Assembly: GCA_946886325.1 (NCBI GenBank)
Contig: CAMPIK010000127.1
Span: forward strand, 1 to 6,733
Length of the DNA stretch: 6,733 nucleotides
Direction: 5' to 3'
Origin: an uncultured Shinella sp.
Lineage (GTDB): Bacteria > Pseudomonadota > Alphaproteobacteria > Rhizobiales > Rhizobiaceae
This document shows, in pieces, positions 1 through 6,574 of this stretch. The notes beneath the pieces are model-generated. The model searched no databases and had not been told where the DNA came from. It saw only the letters and a list, made by a program, of their open reading frames with translations. The position numbers were made by a program, and so were the translations under genes. How positions within the stretch are numbered: position 1 is the stretch's first letter; each line of letters begins with the position of its first letter.

Positions 1-498
1 TTCTCCGGCACGCTCGACGATACCGCCCAGAAGATTCTCACCGCCCTCCAGTCGCTCGAGGTCGACGCGACGAAACTCGCCGCGACGGATACGCTCTCCG
101 AGGCGGACGGCTCGCTCGATGCGCGGCTGGAGCAGGCCCTCAACAGCATTCACGGCGCCGCCGATCGCATGGAACGCGACATGGCGGCCCTGCGCCAATG
201 CAGCCAGGACGTCTCCACCAAGGCGTCGACGTCGATCGCAAGGCTGGATTTCAAGGCCGAACTCGGCGATGTGCTCGTCGACTGCGCCAACCGCGCCGGC
301 GAACTGCTTGAGACCGACTCGCTCGACAGGGACGGTATCGAAACCGCGCTGGCCGAACTCGGTCCGCGGATCGCAAAGACCTATACGATGGTCTCGGAAC
401 GGGAAATCCACGCCCGCATCTTCGGCACCACCGTCGAGACACCGGCCGCAAGCACCGCGACGAGCGACGAAGACCTCTTCGACGACGCGCTGTTCTAA
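1..498 (+). CDS. 3' end of a coiled-coil, possibly chemotaxis-related protein (partial)
   Basis: Frame 1 is open from the left edge to a TAA at 496-498, giving 165 C-terminal residues; the start lies outside the window. The visible part is soluble, with no membrane segment. It is mostly predicted helix with heptad-like Leu/Ala spacing at residues 10-75 and again at 80-125. A TYTMVSER stretch lies at 127-134, followed by a flexible Thr/Ala/Ser linker at 143-155 and an acidic-hydrophobic tail ending EDLFDDALF. The tail looks like the CheY-binding end of CheZ, which from memory ends DDLLDSLGF in E. coli. However, the CheZ catalytic DxxxQ motif is not visible here. The helical character and tail would suit a methyl-accepting or other chemotaxis-type protein, but I do not recognise the family with confidence. 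Its stop faces that of the oppositely oriented cytochrome gene 6 bases away. The reading frame is solid; the function is a guess. Confidence 0.85.
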   Translation, partial: FSGTLDDTAQKILTALQSLEVDATKLAATDTLSEADGSLDARLEQALNSIHGAADRMERDMAALRQCSQDVSTKASTSIARLDFKAELGDVLVDCANRAGELLETDSLDRDGIETALAELGPRIAKTYTMVSEREIHARIFGTTVETPAASTATSDEDLFDDALF

Positions 499-504
499 AC
501 CCCG

Positions 505-1437
505 TCAACCACCGAAATAGTCGGCCAGCGCTTCGATGTCCCGGTCTTCCAGCGTGCGGCTTGCCGCGTGCATCAGGTCATGATGCGCCGTGCCGCCGCG
601 TTTTCCATCGCGAAACAGCCGGAGTTGCGCGGCTATATAGGCCGGCGATTGCCCTGCGATGAGCGGATAGGCCGGATTGCGGCCGTCGTGGCAGCGGTTG
701 CAGGCGGCGATCTTGCGCTCCGGATCGCCTGACCGGGCAAGCCGGGCAGCCCGGTCGTCGTCCCCGGCAGGCGTATCCGTCGCGGGACGCACCTGTGCCG
801 GACGTCCTGCATAGAAGCTGGCCGCAAGATAGGCCTCGGATTGGCCGTCGAGGCTCGGCACCGGCGCTGCGGGGGACAGCTTCTCCGTCCCGTGGCACGA
901 CTGGCAATAGCCGATCAGATCGTCGCCGCGCGCGCCGGCCGCCAGTTTCGCATAGTCGGCCGCCGACATGCCGGGCAGCTGGCGGAGAAAGGCCACCATG
1001 GCCCGCACCTCGTCGCCCCGCCCGTCCGCCGGCCAGGCCGGCATGCCCGTGTAACGCACGCCGTCCTTCACGATGACGAAGAGTTCCGCGTCGCTCCAGC
1101 TGTCGACCACCGTGGCAAGGTCCGGCGGCACCGGCAGCATGGCCATGACGGCGGGCGACCGGACTTCGGCCGGCGAACCGTGGCAGATCGCGCATCCGCG
1201 CTCGAAATGCCCGGCCGCCATCGGCAGCACGGCCTCGGCATCCACCGGCTCTCCCGCCTCCGTTCCAAGCGCTGCGGTACGAACCGACGAGCGCATCGCC
1301 CAGTGCAGGACCCACTCCGTCGCCCGCCAGTGCCCCGAGCGCGCATCGACGCCGATCAGCCCGAATCCGGCGATCATCACGCCAAGAAGCGGCAAGGCGA
1401 CAATGATGGCGATGGCCAGGCGGCGGGATATCCTCAT
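505..1437 (-). CDS. membrane-anchored triheme cytochrome c
   Basis: 310 residues. The ATG at 1437 overlaps the ctaG stop in an ATGA and follows GGAGGC with a 7-base spacer; a longer reading to 1584 would lie inside ctaG and is rejected. A hydrophobic segment at residues 8-30 has no clear cleavage site, so it probably anchors the protein with the heme domains in the periplasm. Three heme c motifs follow: CAICH 82-86, CQSCH 178-182 and CNRCH 246-250. Domain 1 has a typical axial Met132 in GMPAWP. Domains 2 and 3 resemble the tandem c4/c553 type: GQSEAYL and GQSPAYI repeats, with Met289 and a final DIEALADYF helix in domain 3. Domain 2 has no Met between heme 2 and heme 3. As the last gene of the oxidase operon it likely carries electrons to the CoxB heme c; this is inferred from position. 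A donor role for a separate dehydrogenase is possible. Confidence 0.93.
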   Translation of the reverse strand: MRISRRLAIAIIVALPLLGVMIAGFGLIGVDARSGHWRATEWVLHWAMRSSVRTAALGTEAGEPVDAEAVLPMAAGHFERGCAICHGSPAEVRSPAVMAMLPVPPDLATVVDSWSDAELFVIVKDGVRYTGMPAWPADGRGDEVRAMVAFLRQLPGMSAADYAKLAAGARGDDLIGYCQSCHGTEKLSPAAPVPSLDGQSEAYLAASFYAGRPAQVRPATDTPAGDDDRAARLARSGDPERKIAACNRCHDGRNPAYPLIAGQSPAYIAAQLRLFRDGKRGGTAHHDLMHAASRTLEDRDIEALADYFGG

Positions 1438-2069
1438 CGCATCGCCTCCGTTTGGGGCCGCCCCCGCATGACGGAACCGAACAGGGCAAGCCCGCCGACC
1501 AGATAGGCGACGGCGCCGAGAAGCAGCATCACGACGCCGCCGACCTGCTGGTCCTGTTCCGGCGAAAGCACGAAGCCGAGGCATGTCGCCGGTCCGGTGC
1601 CGTAGAGCGGCCGCGGCGCCATGGTCAGCAGCACGCCGAGAAGCGTCATGTGCATCGACGTCAGGAGCAGCGCCACGACGCCGGACAGGCGCTTTTCGAG
1701 GGAGCCCGTCCGGCTCGCTCCGATGGAAGCGAGCCAGAGCAGCAGCCCTGCCATGAGAAAGGTCACGATCTCGATCACGCCGACAACGGCGGATCGATCG
1801 GCGGCCGCCCGGATAGCCGGGGCGTGCCAGAACCAGACCGTCACCAGTTCGAAGAGCGACATCGGCAGGGGTGCCAGCCAGGCCTTGTCCTGCGTGACGT
1901 CGAGGCGAGAGCCCGCAAGCCCGAAGGCCATCAACGGAGCCACGACGACGACGATCGCCATATGCACGATCATGTGGCCGGTAAACCCGGCCTCGTCAAA
2001 CAGGCCGAACGCCGACCAGACGCTGGCGCCCAGAAGGACAAGCCCAAGGATCAGCACCGCGCGCCTCAT
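1434..2069 (-). CDS. ctaG: CtaG, caa3-type cytochrome c oxidase assembly protein
   Basis: 211 residues from the ATG at 2069, which overlaps the upstream stop in an ATGA. An in-frame GTG at 2078 would add 3 residues (MFP) but has no ribosome site. Numbering here is from the GTG; subtract 3 for the ATG start. The protein is almost wholly membrane-embedded, with about six segments. Family hallmarks of the caa3_CtaG group are visible: FTGHMIVHM with H35 and H39, WFWHAP with H85, LYGTGP near 159, and DQQVGG at 176-181 before the last helix. The His often paired with the Glu of the fourth helix seems to be Ile here (VIEIVTF). The family is linked to assembly of caa3-type oxidases, probably copper delivery to the catalytic subunit. 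It differs from the Cox11-type protein that is also called CtaG in Paracoccus. Its place directly behind the oxidase subunits supports this role. Confidence 0.9.
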   Translation of the reverse strand: MRRAVLILGLVLLGASVWSAFGLFDEAGFTGHMIVHMAIVVVVAPLMAFGLAGSRLDVTQDKAWLAPLPMSLFELVTVWFWHAPAIRAAADRSAVVGVIEIVTFLMAGLLLWLASIGASRTGSLEKRLSGVVALLLTSMHMTLLGVLLTMAPRPLYGTGPATCLGFVLSPEQDQQVGGVVMLLLGAVAYLVGGLALFGSVMRGRPQTEAMR

Positions 2070-2437
2070 GGGAAACACCCCGCGATGAAGATCAGGGGTG
2101 CGGCGGCGAAGAGCACGGCGATAAAGCTGAGGCCCGAGAGAAGCAGGGTGGCGAAACCCTGGAAGAGCGAGCGGTCGGTGCGCGTCGGCGCATCATGCGG
2201 CGGGTCGTCGGTGCCGAAGCCCCATTGCCGCCAGGCGAGATAGGCGGAGAGCACGATCGTCGCGAGCGCGACGACCGTCACGACCCCCAGCACCCATCGC
2301 ACTGTGTCCAGATGTGCCGGTCCCTTCTCGCAGGCGACCGCCACCACGACGTAGCACACGAGGAAATGCAGCGCCCAGACGACCGGCGCGGTGAAGAGCG
2401 TCCAGAGGCTTTCGATCTCGCGGGGCAGAAGTCGCAT
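2066..2437 (-). CDS. small three-helix membrane protein of the oxidase operon, function unknown
   Basis: 123 residues. The ATG at 2437 stands 2 bases after the ctaD stop and 9 bases after a perfect GGAGGT at 2447-2452. Three hydrophobic segments are visible, at about residues 15-36, 47-68 and 94-120, separated by a basic/aromatic turn (AWRQWGF, 68-74) and a polar loop (75-92). The first helix contains WALHFLVCY with H24 and C28, then C36 at its end; a further Cys (C121) is third from the C-terminus. I do not recognise a named family. The size and topology could suit an accessory subunit comparable to the small subunit IV of other oxidases, or an assembly factor. The His/Cys pattern would allow metal or heme contact, but that is inference. 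Overlap with ctaG (ATGA at 2066-2069) ties it to the operon. A reading frame continuing upstream antiparallel to ctaD is coincidental. Confidence 0.88.
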   Translation of the reverse strand: MRLLPREIESLWTLFTAPVVWALHFLVCYVVVAVACEKGPAHLDTVRWVLGVVTVVALATIVLSAYLAWRQWGFGTDDPPHDAPTRTDRSLFQGFATLLLSGLSFIAVLFAAAPLIFIAGCFP

Positions 2438-2439
2438 GG

Positions 2440-4959
2440 CTAGCGCACCTCCGGAAAGAGGCCGACGACGAGCAATGTCGAAACGGCGGTGACCGCGAGG
2501 AAATGCCAGTAGAGCACGACATTTCCAAGATCCATGTCGTAGCGCGCCGTCAGGCGACCGGTGAGGCTGCCCGCCAGACAGTAGGCCTGCATGATGAGGC
2601 CGACGGCCGCATGCACCGCCAGCCAGATGACGAGGACCCAGACGATCGCGGGGTAGACATGGCTGGTCGGGTCCATGTCGTAGGCCCAAGGCCCCGCCAG
2701 GCAGGCCGCGGCACCGGCCGCCGTCAGCAGCATCGCGAGCACAATCAGCAAACGGGTGAGACCGACGCGGTCCAATGCATTCAGCCGGCGAGCCGCAAGC
2801 ATGGCGACCCAGCCGGCAAGGAAGAGTGCGAGGCTCGCCATCGGCCAGACGACACCCGGCCCGGCGATGCCGTTGGTGAAATCCTCGTGGATCGTCCAGT
2901 AGAAGAAATAGCCGAAGAGCAGGCTGCCGAAGGCGGTGCCGTCTCCCACCATGGTGATGAACATCGCCCACCAGCCGACCGAGGCCGGGCCGGACATGTA
3001 GAGCGGCAGCGAGCGGCCCATGCCGACATCCTTCTCCGGCGCCTCGGGGATCTGCGCCGTGCCGGTCCACAGCCAGCAGAGGATCGTGGCGAGGAAGGCA
3101 GCGCCGCAGAGCGAGCCGATGATCCACCAGTGGAAGGTGAGTGCGATGAAGACGCCCCCCAGGAAGACCGCGCTCAGCATGGCGAGATAGGAGGTCCCGC
3201 CGACGCGCAGGCATTGCACCGGCTCGGCGTCCAGCACTGACGTGACGATGGTTTCGCGATAGCCTTCCTTTGCGTCCGGAAGAAAGTATCGTCCCTCGGC
3301 GATTTCCCTGCGGATCTCCGGCTGGTCCCAGAGCGGATAGCGGCTGCGGATGATCGGGATCGAGCGCACGCCCCAGGTCTCTTCCGGCTCGGCCACCCAT
3401 TCCAGCGTGCCGGCATTCCACGGGTTGACCTCGCCCGCGGGCTTGCCGCGCTTCGGCCGCAGCACGTCGAAGACGATGAGCAGCACGCCGGATGCGAAGA
3501 TGAAGGCGCCGACCGTCGAGATGAGGTTCAGCCAGTCCCAGCCGACATCGCCCGGATAGGTGAAGACGCGCCGCGGCATGCCGCGCAGGCCCGAGAGATG
3601 CATCGGGAAGAAGGCGATGTTGAAACCTGCGAACATCAGCCAGAACGCGACCTTGCCGAGGCTGTCCGAGAGTTTCTGCCCGCCGAGCAGCGGATAATAG
3701 TAGTAGAGCCCCGCGACCACGGGAAAGAGCATGCCGCCGATCAGCACGTAGTGCAGATGGGCGACGATGAAATAGGTGTCGTGCGCCTGCCAGTCGATCG
3801 GCACCAGCGCCACCATCACCCCGGTCAGGCCGCCGATGACGAAGATCGCCAGCCCGCCCGTGCCGAAGAGCATCGGCACGGAAAAGATCACCCGGCCGGC
3901 CAGCATGGTCGCGATGAAGACGAAGATCTGCACGCCGGTCGGGATCGCCACCGCCTCGGAGGCGGCCGAGAAGAAGGCGAGCGATATCTGCGGCAGGCCG
4001 GTGGTGAACATGTGATGGACCCAGAGCCCGAAGCTCAGGAACCCGGTGCCGACGGCGGCCAGAACAATCCAGGAATAGCCGACGATCGGTCGCTGCGAGA
4101 AGGTCGGCACGATCATCGCCATCAGCGCGATGGCCGGCAGGAAGATGATGTAGACCTCGGGATGGCCGAAGATCCAGAAAAGATGTTGCCAGAGCAGCGG
4201 ATCGCCGCCGCGCGTCGCATCGAAGAACGGCCAGCCGAACATCCGCTCCATCTCGAAGAGGATGTCGCCGGCGATCAGCGGCGGGAAGGCGAAGAGGATC
4301 ATGCCGGCGACGATCAGCAGATACCAGGCAAAGAGCGGCATCATGTTGATGCGCATGCCGGGCGCCCGGCACTTCATGATGCCGACGATGAGCTCGACGG
4401 CGGCGGCGATCGAGGCGACCTCGATGAAGGAGAGGCCGAGCAGCCAGATATCGGCGCCGATGCCGGAATATTGCTTGTCGGTCGCCAGCGGCGGATACAT
4501 GAACCAGCCGGCATTGGGTGCCGCGTTGAAGAAGATCGATCCGCAGACGAAGATGCCGCCGATCAGGAAGCTCCAGAAGCCGAAGGCGGACAGCCGCGGA
4601 AACGGCAGTTCGCGCGCGCCGAGCATTGCCGGCAGGAGATAGATCGCCACCGCCTCGAAGATCGGCACGGCGAAGAGGAACATCATCACCGTGCCGTGCA
4701 GCGTGAAGGCCTGGTTGAAGAGCTCGGCCGTCAGGAAATCGTTGTCCGGCACTGCAAGCTGCACGCGCACGAGCAGCGCCAGCACGCCGGCAAACAGCAT
4801 GAAGGCGAAAGCCGTTGCCGCATACCAGAGGCCGATCTCGGTGTTGTTGACGGAGGTCCAGTAGCGCCAGCCGGACGGCGTGCGCCAGACCTCGCGCAGG
4901 CGGGCCTCCTGGGCCGCGCGTTCCTCTGCCGAAAACTCGTTCAGGCGCGGCGCGTTCAT
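2440..4959 (-). CDS. ctaD: cytochrome c oxidase subunit I+III fusion
   Basis: 839 residues. The ATG at 4959 overlaps the coxB stop (ATGA) and follows GGAGGG with a 5-base spacer. It reduces O2 to water and pumps protons in the inner membrane. Residues 1-500 are subunit I with 12 membrane helices: heme a ligands H88 and H403, heme a3 ligand H401, CuB ligands H266, H315 and H316, Y270 for the His-Tyr cross-link, E268 in HPEVY, H393/D394 for the Mg site, and R463/R464 near the heme propionates. A polar linker (about 501-588, with NPWNAGTLEW) leads to a subunit III domain (590-839) with seven helices and the YWHF signature at H819; D673 seems to replace the usual Glu of helix III. Oddly, K-channel positions read Q344 and A281, and D-channel positions read E117, I106, S124 and K196 instead of the classical residues. 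I+III fusions are known in caa3-type oxidases. Confidence 0.98.
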   Translation of the reverse strand: MNAPRLNEFSAEERAAQEARLREVWRTPSGWRYWTSVNNTEIGLWYAATAFAFMLFAGVLALLVRVQLAVPDNDFLTAELFNQAFTLHGTVMMFLFAVPIFEAVAIYLLPAMLGARELPFPRLSAFGFWSFLIGGIFVCGSIFFNAAPNAGWFMYPPLATDKQYSGIGADIWLLGLSFIEVASIAAAVELIVGIMKCRAPGMRINMMPLFAWYLLIVAGMILFAFPPLIAGDILFEMERMFGWPFFDATRGGDPLLWQHLFWIFGHPEVYIIFLPAIALMAMIVPTFSQRPIVGYSWIVLAAVGTGFLSFGLWVHHMFTTGLPQISLAFFSAASEAVAIPTGVQIFVFIATMLAGRVIFSVPMLFGTGGLAIFVIGGLTGVMVALVPIDWQAHDTYFIVAHLHYVLIGGMLFPVVAGLYYYYPLLGGQKLSDSLGKVAFWLMFAGFNIAFFPMHLSGLRGMPRRVFTYPGDVGWDWLNLISTVGAFIFASGVLLIVFDVLRPKRGKPAGEVNPWNAGTLEWVAEPEETWGVRSIPIIRSRYPLWDQPEIRREIAEGRYFLPDAKEGYRETIVTSVLDAEPVQCLRVGGTSYLAMLSAVFLGGVFIALTFHWWIIGSLCGAAFLATILCWLWTGTAQIPEAPEKDVGMGRSLPLYMSGPASVGWWAMFITMVGDGTAFGSLLFGYFFYWTIHEDFTNGIAGPGVVWPMASLALFLAGWVAMLAARRLNALDRVGLTRLLIVLAMLLTAAGAAACLAGPWAYDMDPTSHVYPAIVWVLVIWLAVHAAVGLIMQAYCLAGSLTGRLTARYDMDLGNVVLYWHFLAVTAVSTLLVVGLFPEVR

Positions 4960-5969
4960 CTGAGCCCTCCGAGATAGGCGACGATCGCATCGAGTTCGGC
5001 CTCGGGCAGCGTCTCGTAGGCCGGCATCTGCACGCCCGGCTTCATCCGGCCGGCATTGCGGACGAACAGCTTGCGGTTCTCCGCGGTGTTTGCGGCCGTG
5101 CCGGCGCCGATGCGCTTGCGCCCGGCGAAGTTCGTGAGGTCCGGCCCGAGCTCGCCCGTGGCCTCGGTCCCGCGCACGGCATGACAGCCGCCGCAGCCGT
5201 TCTTCAGAAACGCCTCGTCATTGGTCGCTCCGGAACGCTGTCCGGCTGCACGCTGCCGCTCGACCCAGCGGTCGAACTCGGCCTTCTCGACGACTTCGGC
5301 ATCAATGTTCATCAAGGCATGCGAGGTGCCGCAGAATTCGACGCATGGCCCGCGATAGACGCCAGTCCGGATTGCCTTCAGCGAAAGCACATTGGTGCGG
5401 CCGGGGATCATGTCCATCTTGCCGCCGAGAGCCGGTATCCAGAAGGAATGAATGACGTCATGGGCCTTGAGGAGAAAACGCACACGCTCCCCGACGGGCA
5501 TCCGGAGTTCATTGGCCGTTTCGAAGAGAACGTCACCCTTGTCGTCGAGGTAACGAAGCCGCCACCAGAACTGCTCGCCGGTCACCTCGATCGTCACGGG
5601 CTGGTCGCCCGGATCAAACCAAGGCCGGGCCATCGGCATGCGCCAGAGCGTGAACGCGAGAAGCGCGAAGAGAATGAAGCTCGGAAGGACAACGCCGCAC
5701 CAGAGGATCAGGCTGCGAGCGCCGCGCTCAGAGAGCGCGTGACGGCGGCGGCGAATGGCGAAGAGCATGGCCCCGACCACCGCGAGCCAGATGACGGCGC
5801 CGCCGATCGTGGTGACCCAGAGCAGCGTGACGATTGCCTCGGCTTCCTCGCCGTCAGCCTGCAAGGCCGACTGCGGGCCGGCGCAGCCCTGCAAAAGCAC
5901 CGCGCCCGCCAGAAGCGGAAGACAGATCCATGTCCCTGTTTGCGTTTTCGTCCCCCTGCGCCTCATCAT
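4956..5969 (-). CDS. coxB: cytochrome c oxidase subunit II with CuA and fused cytochrome c domain
   Basis: 337 residues from the ATG at 5969. It accepts electrons on heme c, passes them to CuA and then to CtaD, at the periplasmic face of the inner membrane. Order: lipoprotein signal ending LLQGC (lipid on C29), two membrane helices at about 46-71 and 87-109, a CuA cupredoxin domain (about 125-235), and a cytochrome c domain (about 250-337). All CuA ligands are present: H174, C209, E211, C213, H217 and M220. GEQFWW at 131-136 gives the aromatic patch for electron entry. Heme c binds at CGGCH 259-263, with M315 in QMPAY as likely axial ligand. A GTG at 6020 could lengthen the protein by 17 residues but would add a polar stretch before the signal and has no good ribosome site. 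An adjacent ATG at 5966 has better spacing to AAAGAGG. CoxM of Bradyrhizobium is a known oxidase subunit II of this fused kind. Confidence 0.96.
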   Translation of the reverse strand: MMRRRGTKTQTGTWICLPLLAGAVLLQGCAGPQSALQADGEEAEAIVTLLWVTTIGGAVIWLAVVGAMLFAIRRRRHALSERGARSLILWCGVVLPSFILFALLAFTLWRMPMARPWFDPGDQPVTIEVTGEQFWWRLRYLDDKGDVLFETANELRMPVGERVRFLLKAHDVIHSFWIPALGGKMDMIPGRTNVLSLKAIRTGVYRGPCVEFCGTSHALMNIDAEVVEKAEFDRWVERQRAAGQRSGATNDEAFLKNGCGGCHAVRGTEATGELGPDLTNFAGRKRIGAGTAANTAENRKLFVRNAGRMKPGVQMPAYETLPEAELDAIVAYLGGLR

Positions 5970-5970
5970 C

Positions 5971-5977
5971 CCTCTTT
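5971..5977 (-). promoter_or_regulatory. ribosome binding site of coxB (AAAGAGG)
   Basis: On the minus strand AAAGAGG stands 1 base before the ATG at 5969 and 4 bases before a second, in-frame ATG at 5966. Spacing favours the second ATG, which shortens CoxB by one residue only. Either choice rules against the distant GTG at 6020. Confidence 0.5.
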
Positions 5978-5984
5978 GGTTCGG

Positions 5985-6001
5985 TCGGTCCCAAGGGCCG
6001 A
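5985..6001 (-). other. short hairpin in the leader of coxB
   Basis: The 47-base gap between the proline-rich gene and coxB can fold with TCGG/CCGA plus two G-C pairs around a CAAG loop, with one bulged base. No T-run follows, so it is not an intrinsic terminator. It might stall or process the transcript, or be chance in GC-rich DNA. I see no convincing promoter in this gap. Confidence 0.2.
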
Positions 6002-6016
6002 GATAGGGCGAAAGCC

Positions 6017-6211
6017 TCACGCGTAAAGGCGAATACCTGCGCCTTGGGCATACTTCTCCGGTCCCGGGTTCTCGTCGGGATTGGGATTGGGCTCTTCATC
6101 CGGCAGAGTGTCAGGCTCTGGCTCCTCGATGGGCGGATAGCCCGGTTCGCCCGGCGGCGGCATTGGGCCGGGGTTGGGCGGTGGCTCATGCGGGTGCTGT
6201 AGCTCCGTCAT
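6017..6211 (-). CDS. small proline- and acid-rich protein, function unknown
   Basis: 64 residues, 20 of them proline and 13 acidic, with no membrane segment, signal or cysteine. Residues 7-51 are a Pro/Glu/Asp/Asn tract of PxP and EPEP-like units, and the chain ends in a short GIRLYA tail. It is expected to be extended and disordered. The ATG at 6211 is preferred because CAAGGT (6219-6224) lies 8 bases upstream; an ATG at 6268 would add 19 residues and overlap the end of the KGG gene, but lacks a clear ribosome site. The stop lies 47 bases before coxB on the same strand, so it could be the first gene of the oxidase transcript or the last of the upstream group. I do not recognise a domain. The strongly biased composition supports a real protein only weakly, so the call rests mainly on the start signal and on the fact that the frame fills the gap between genes. 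Confidence 0.6.
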   Translation of the reverse strand: MTELQHPHEPPPNPGPMPPPGEPGYPPIEEPEPDTLPDEEPNPNPDENPGPEKYAQGAGIRLYA

Positions 6212-6218
6212 GGCAAGA

Positions 6219-6224
6219 ACCTTG
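6219..6224 (-). promoter_or_regulatory. ribosome binding site of the proline-rich gene (CAAGGT)
   Basis: CAAGGT on the minus strand, with AAGG 8 bases before the ATG at 6211. It supports the shorter 64-residue form of the gene. Confidence 0.45.
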
Positions 6225-6257
6225 AAAGCATCACGCCTATCTTCGGCAAATGTCTCA

Positions 6258-6569
6258 TCAATGCGCATGGGAAGCATTGCGCTTGCGGGTTTCGGCCGCC
6301 TTTTTGGCAGACGCCGAACGGTCCGCAGCCGGCCTTGCGGCAGAGGCTGCGCCACCTTTGCGCCCGCCCTTGCGGGAGGCCTCGTGCGTGTCCGCATTGC
6401 CGCGGCCGGAGCCGGACTTGTTGCCGCCGCCGCTTTCCTTGTTCACGGTCGCCCAAGCCCGGCGCTCGGCTTCCTCTTCAGGCACGCCGCGGTCCTCGTA
6501 GCCTTCGGCAATATGATCCGCCTTGCGCTCCTGCTTGTCGGTGTATTTCGACTTGTCGCCTCTGGGCAT
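6258..6569 (-). CDS. small basic KGG-motif protein (often labelled plasmid stabilization or stress protein)
   Basis: 103 residues from the ATG at 6569, chosen because AGGAAGGAAG lies 5 bases upstream; a GTG at 6587 would add 6 residues. The N-terminal part (1-55) matches a small-protein family I know from rhizobia and other proteobacteria: MPRGDKSKYTDKQ, then a charged helix with HIAEGYEDRGV and AERRAWATVNK, then a Gly/Ser hinge at 46-58. The C-terminal part is Lys/Arg/Ala-rich, with two KGG units (67-69 and 71-73) like the KGG repeats of bacterial stress proteins, and a histone H1-like SAKKAAETRKR run (87-97). Database entries often call such proteins plasmid stabilization proteins; I know of no proof of that function. 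Nucleic-acid binding or stress protection would fit the composition, as inference. No membrane segment or cysteine. The proline-rich gene starts 46 bases downstream on the same strand. Confidence 0.85.
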   Translation of the reverse strand: MPRGDKSKYTDKQERKADHIAEGYEDRGVPEEEAERRAWATVNKESGGGNKSGSGRGNADTHEASRKGGRKGGAASAARPAADRSASAKKAAETRKRNASHAH

Positions 6570-6574
6570 GACTG

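Noticed and set aside
465..484. Near-perfect inverted repeat (8 of 9 pairs, CC centre) shortly before the left gene's stop, considered as a terminator
   Set aside because: It is formed by Asp/Glu/Phe codons of the acidic tail, its loop is too tight and no T-run follows on either strand.
841..2243. Plus-strand open frames (841-1506 and 1452-2243) opposite the cytochrome and ctaG genes
   Set aside because: Both are antisense shadows with His/Arg/Gln-rich translations; the minus-strand genes have clear family motifs.
3598..4977. 459-codon plus-strand open frame antisense to ctaD
   Set aside because: It is highly charged and His/Arg/Glu-rich, as expected from the reverse complement of a GC-rich membrane protein gene. 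No domain or start signal supports it.
2438..4990. Long minus-strand frame upstream of, and continuous with, the 123-residue membrane protein, spanning the whole of ctaD in another frame
   Set aside because: Its translation is Arg/Ala-rich nonsense, while the overlapping frame gives a perfect oxidase subunit I+III. Only the last 123 codons are a real gene.
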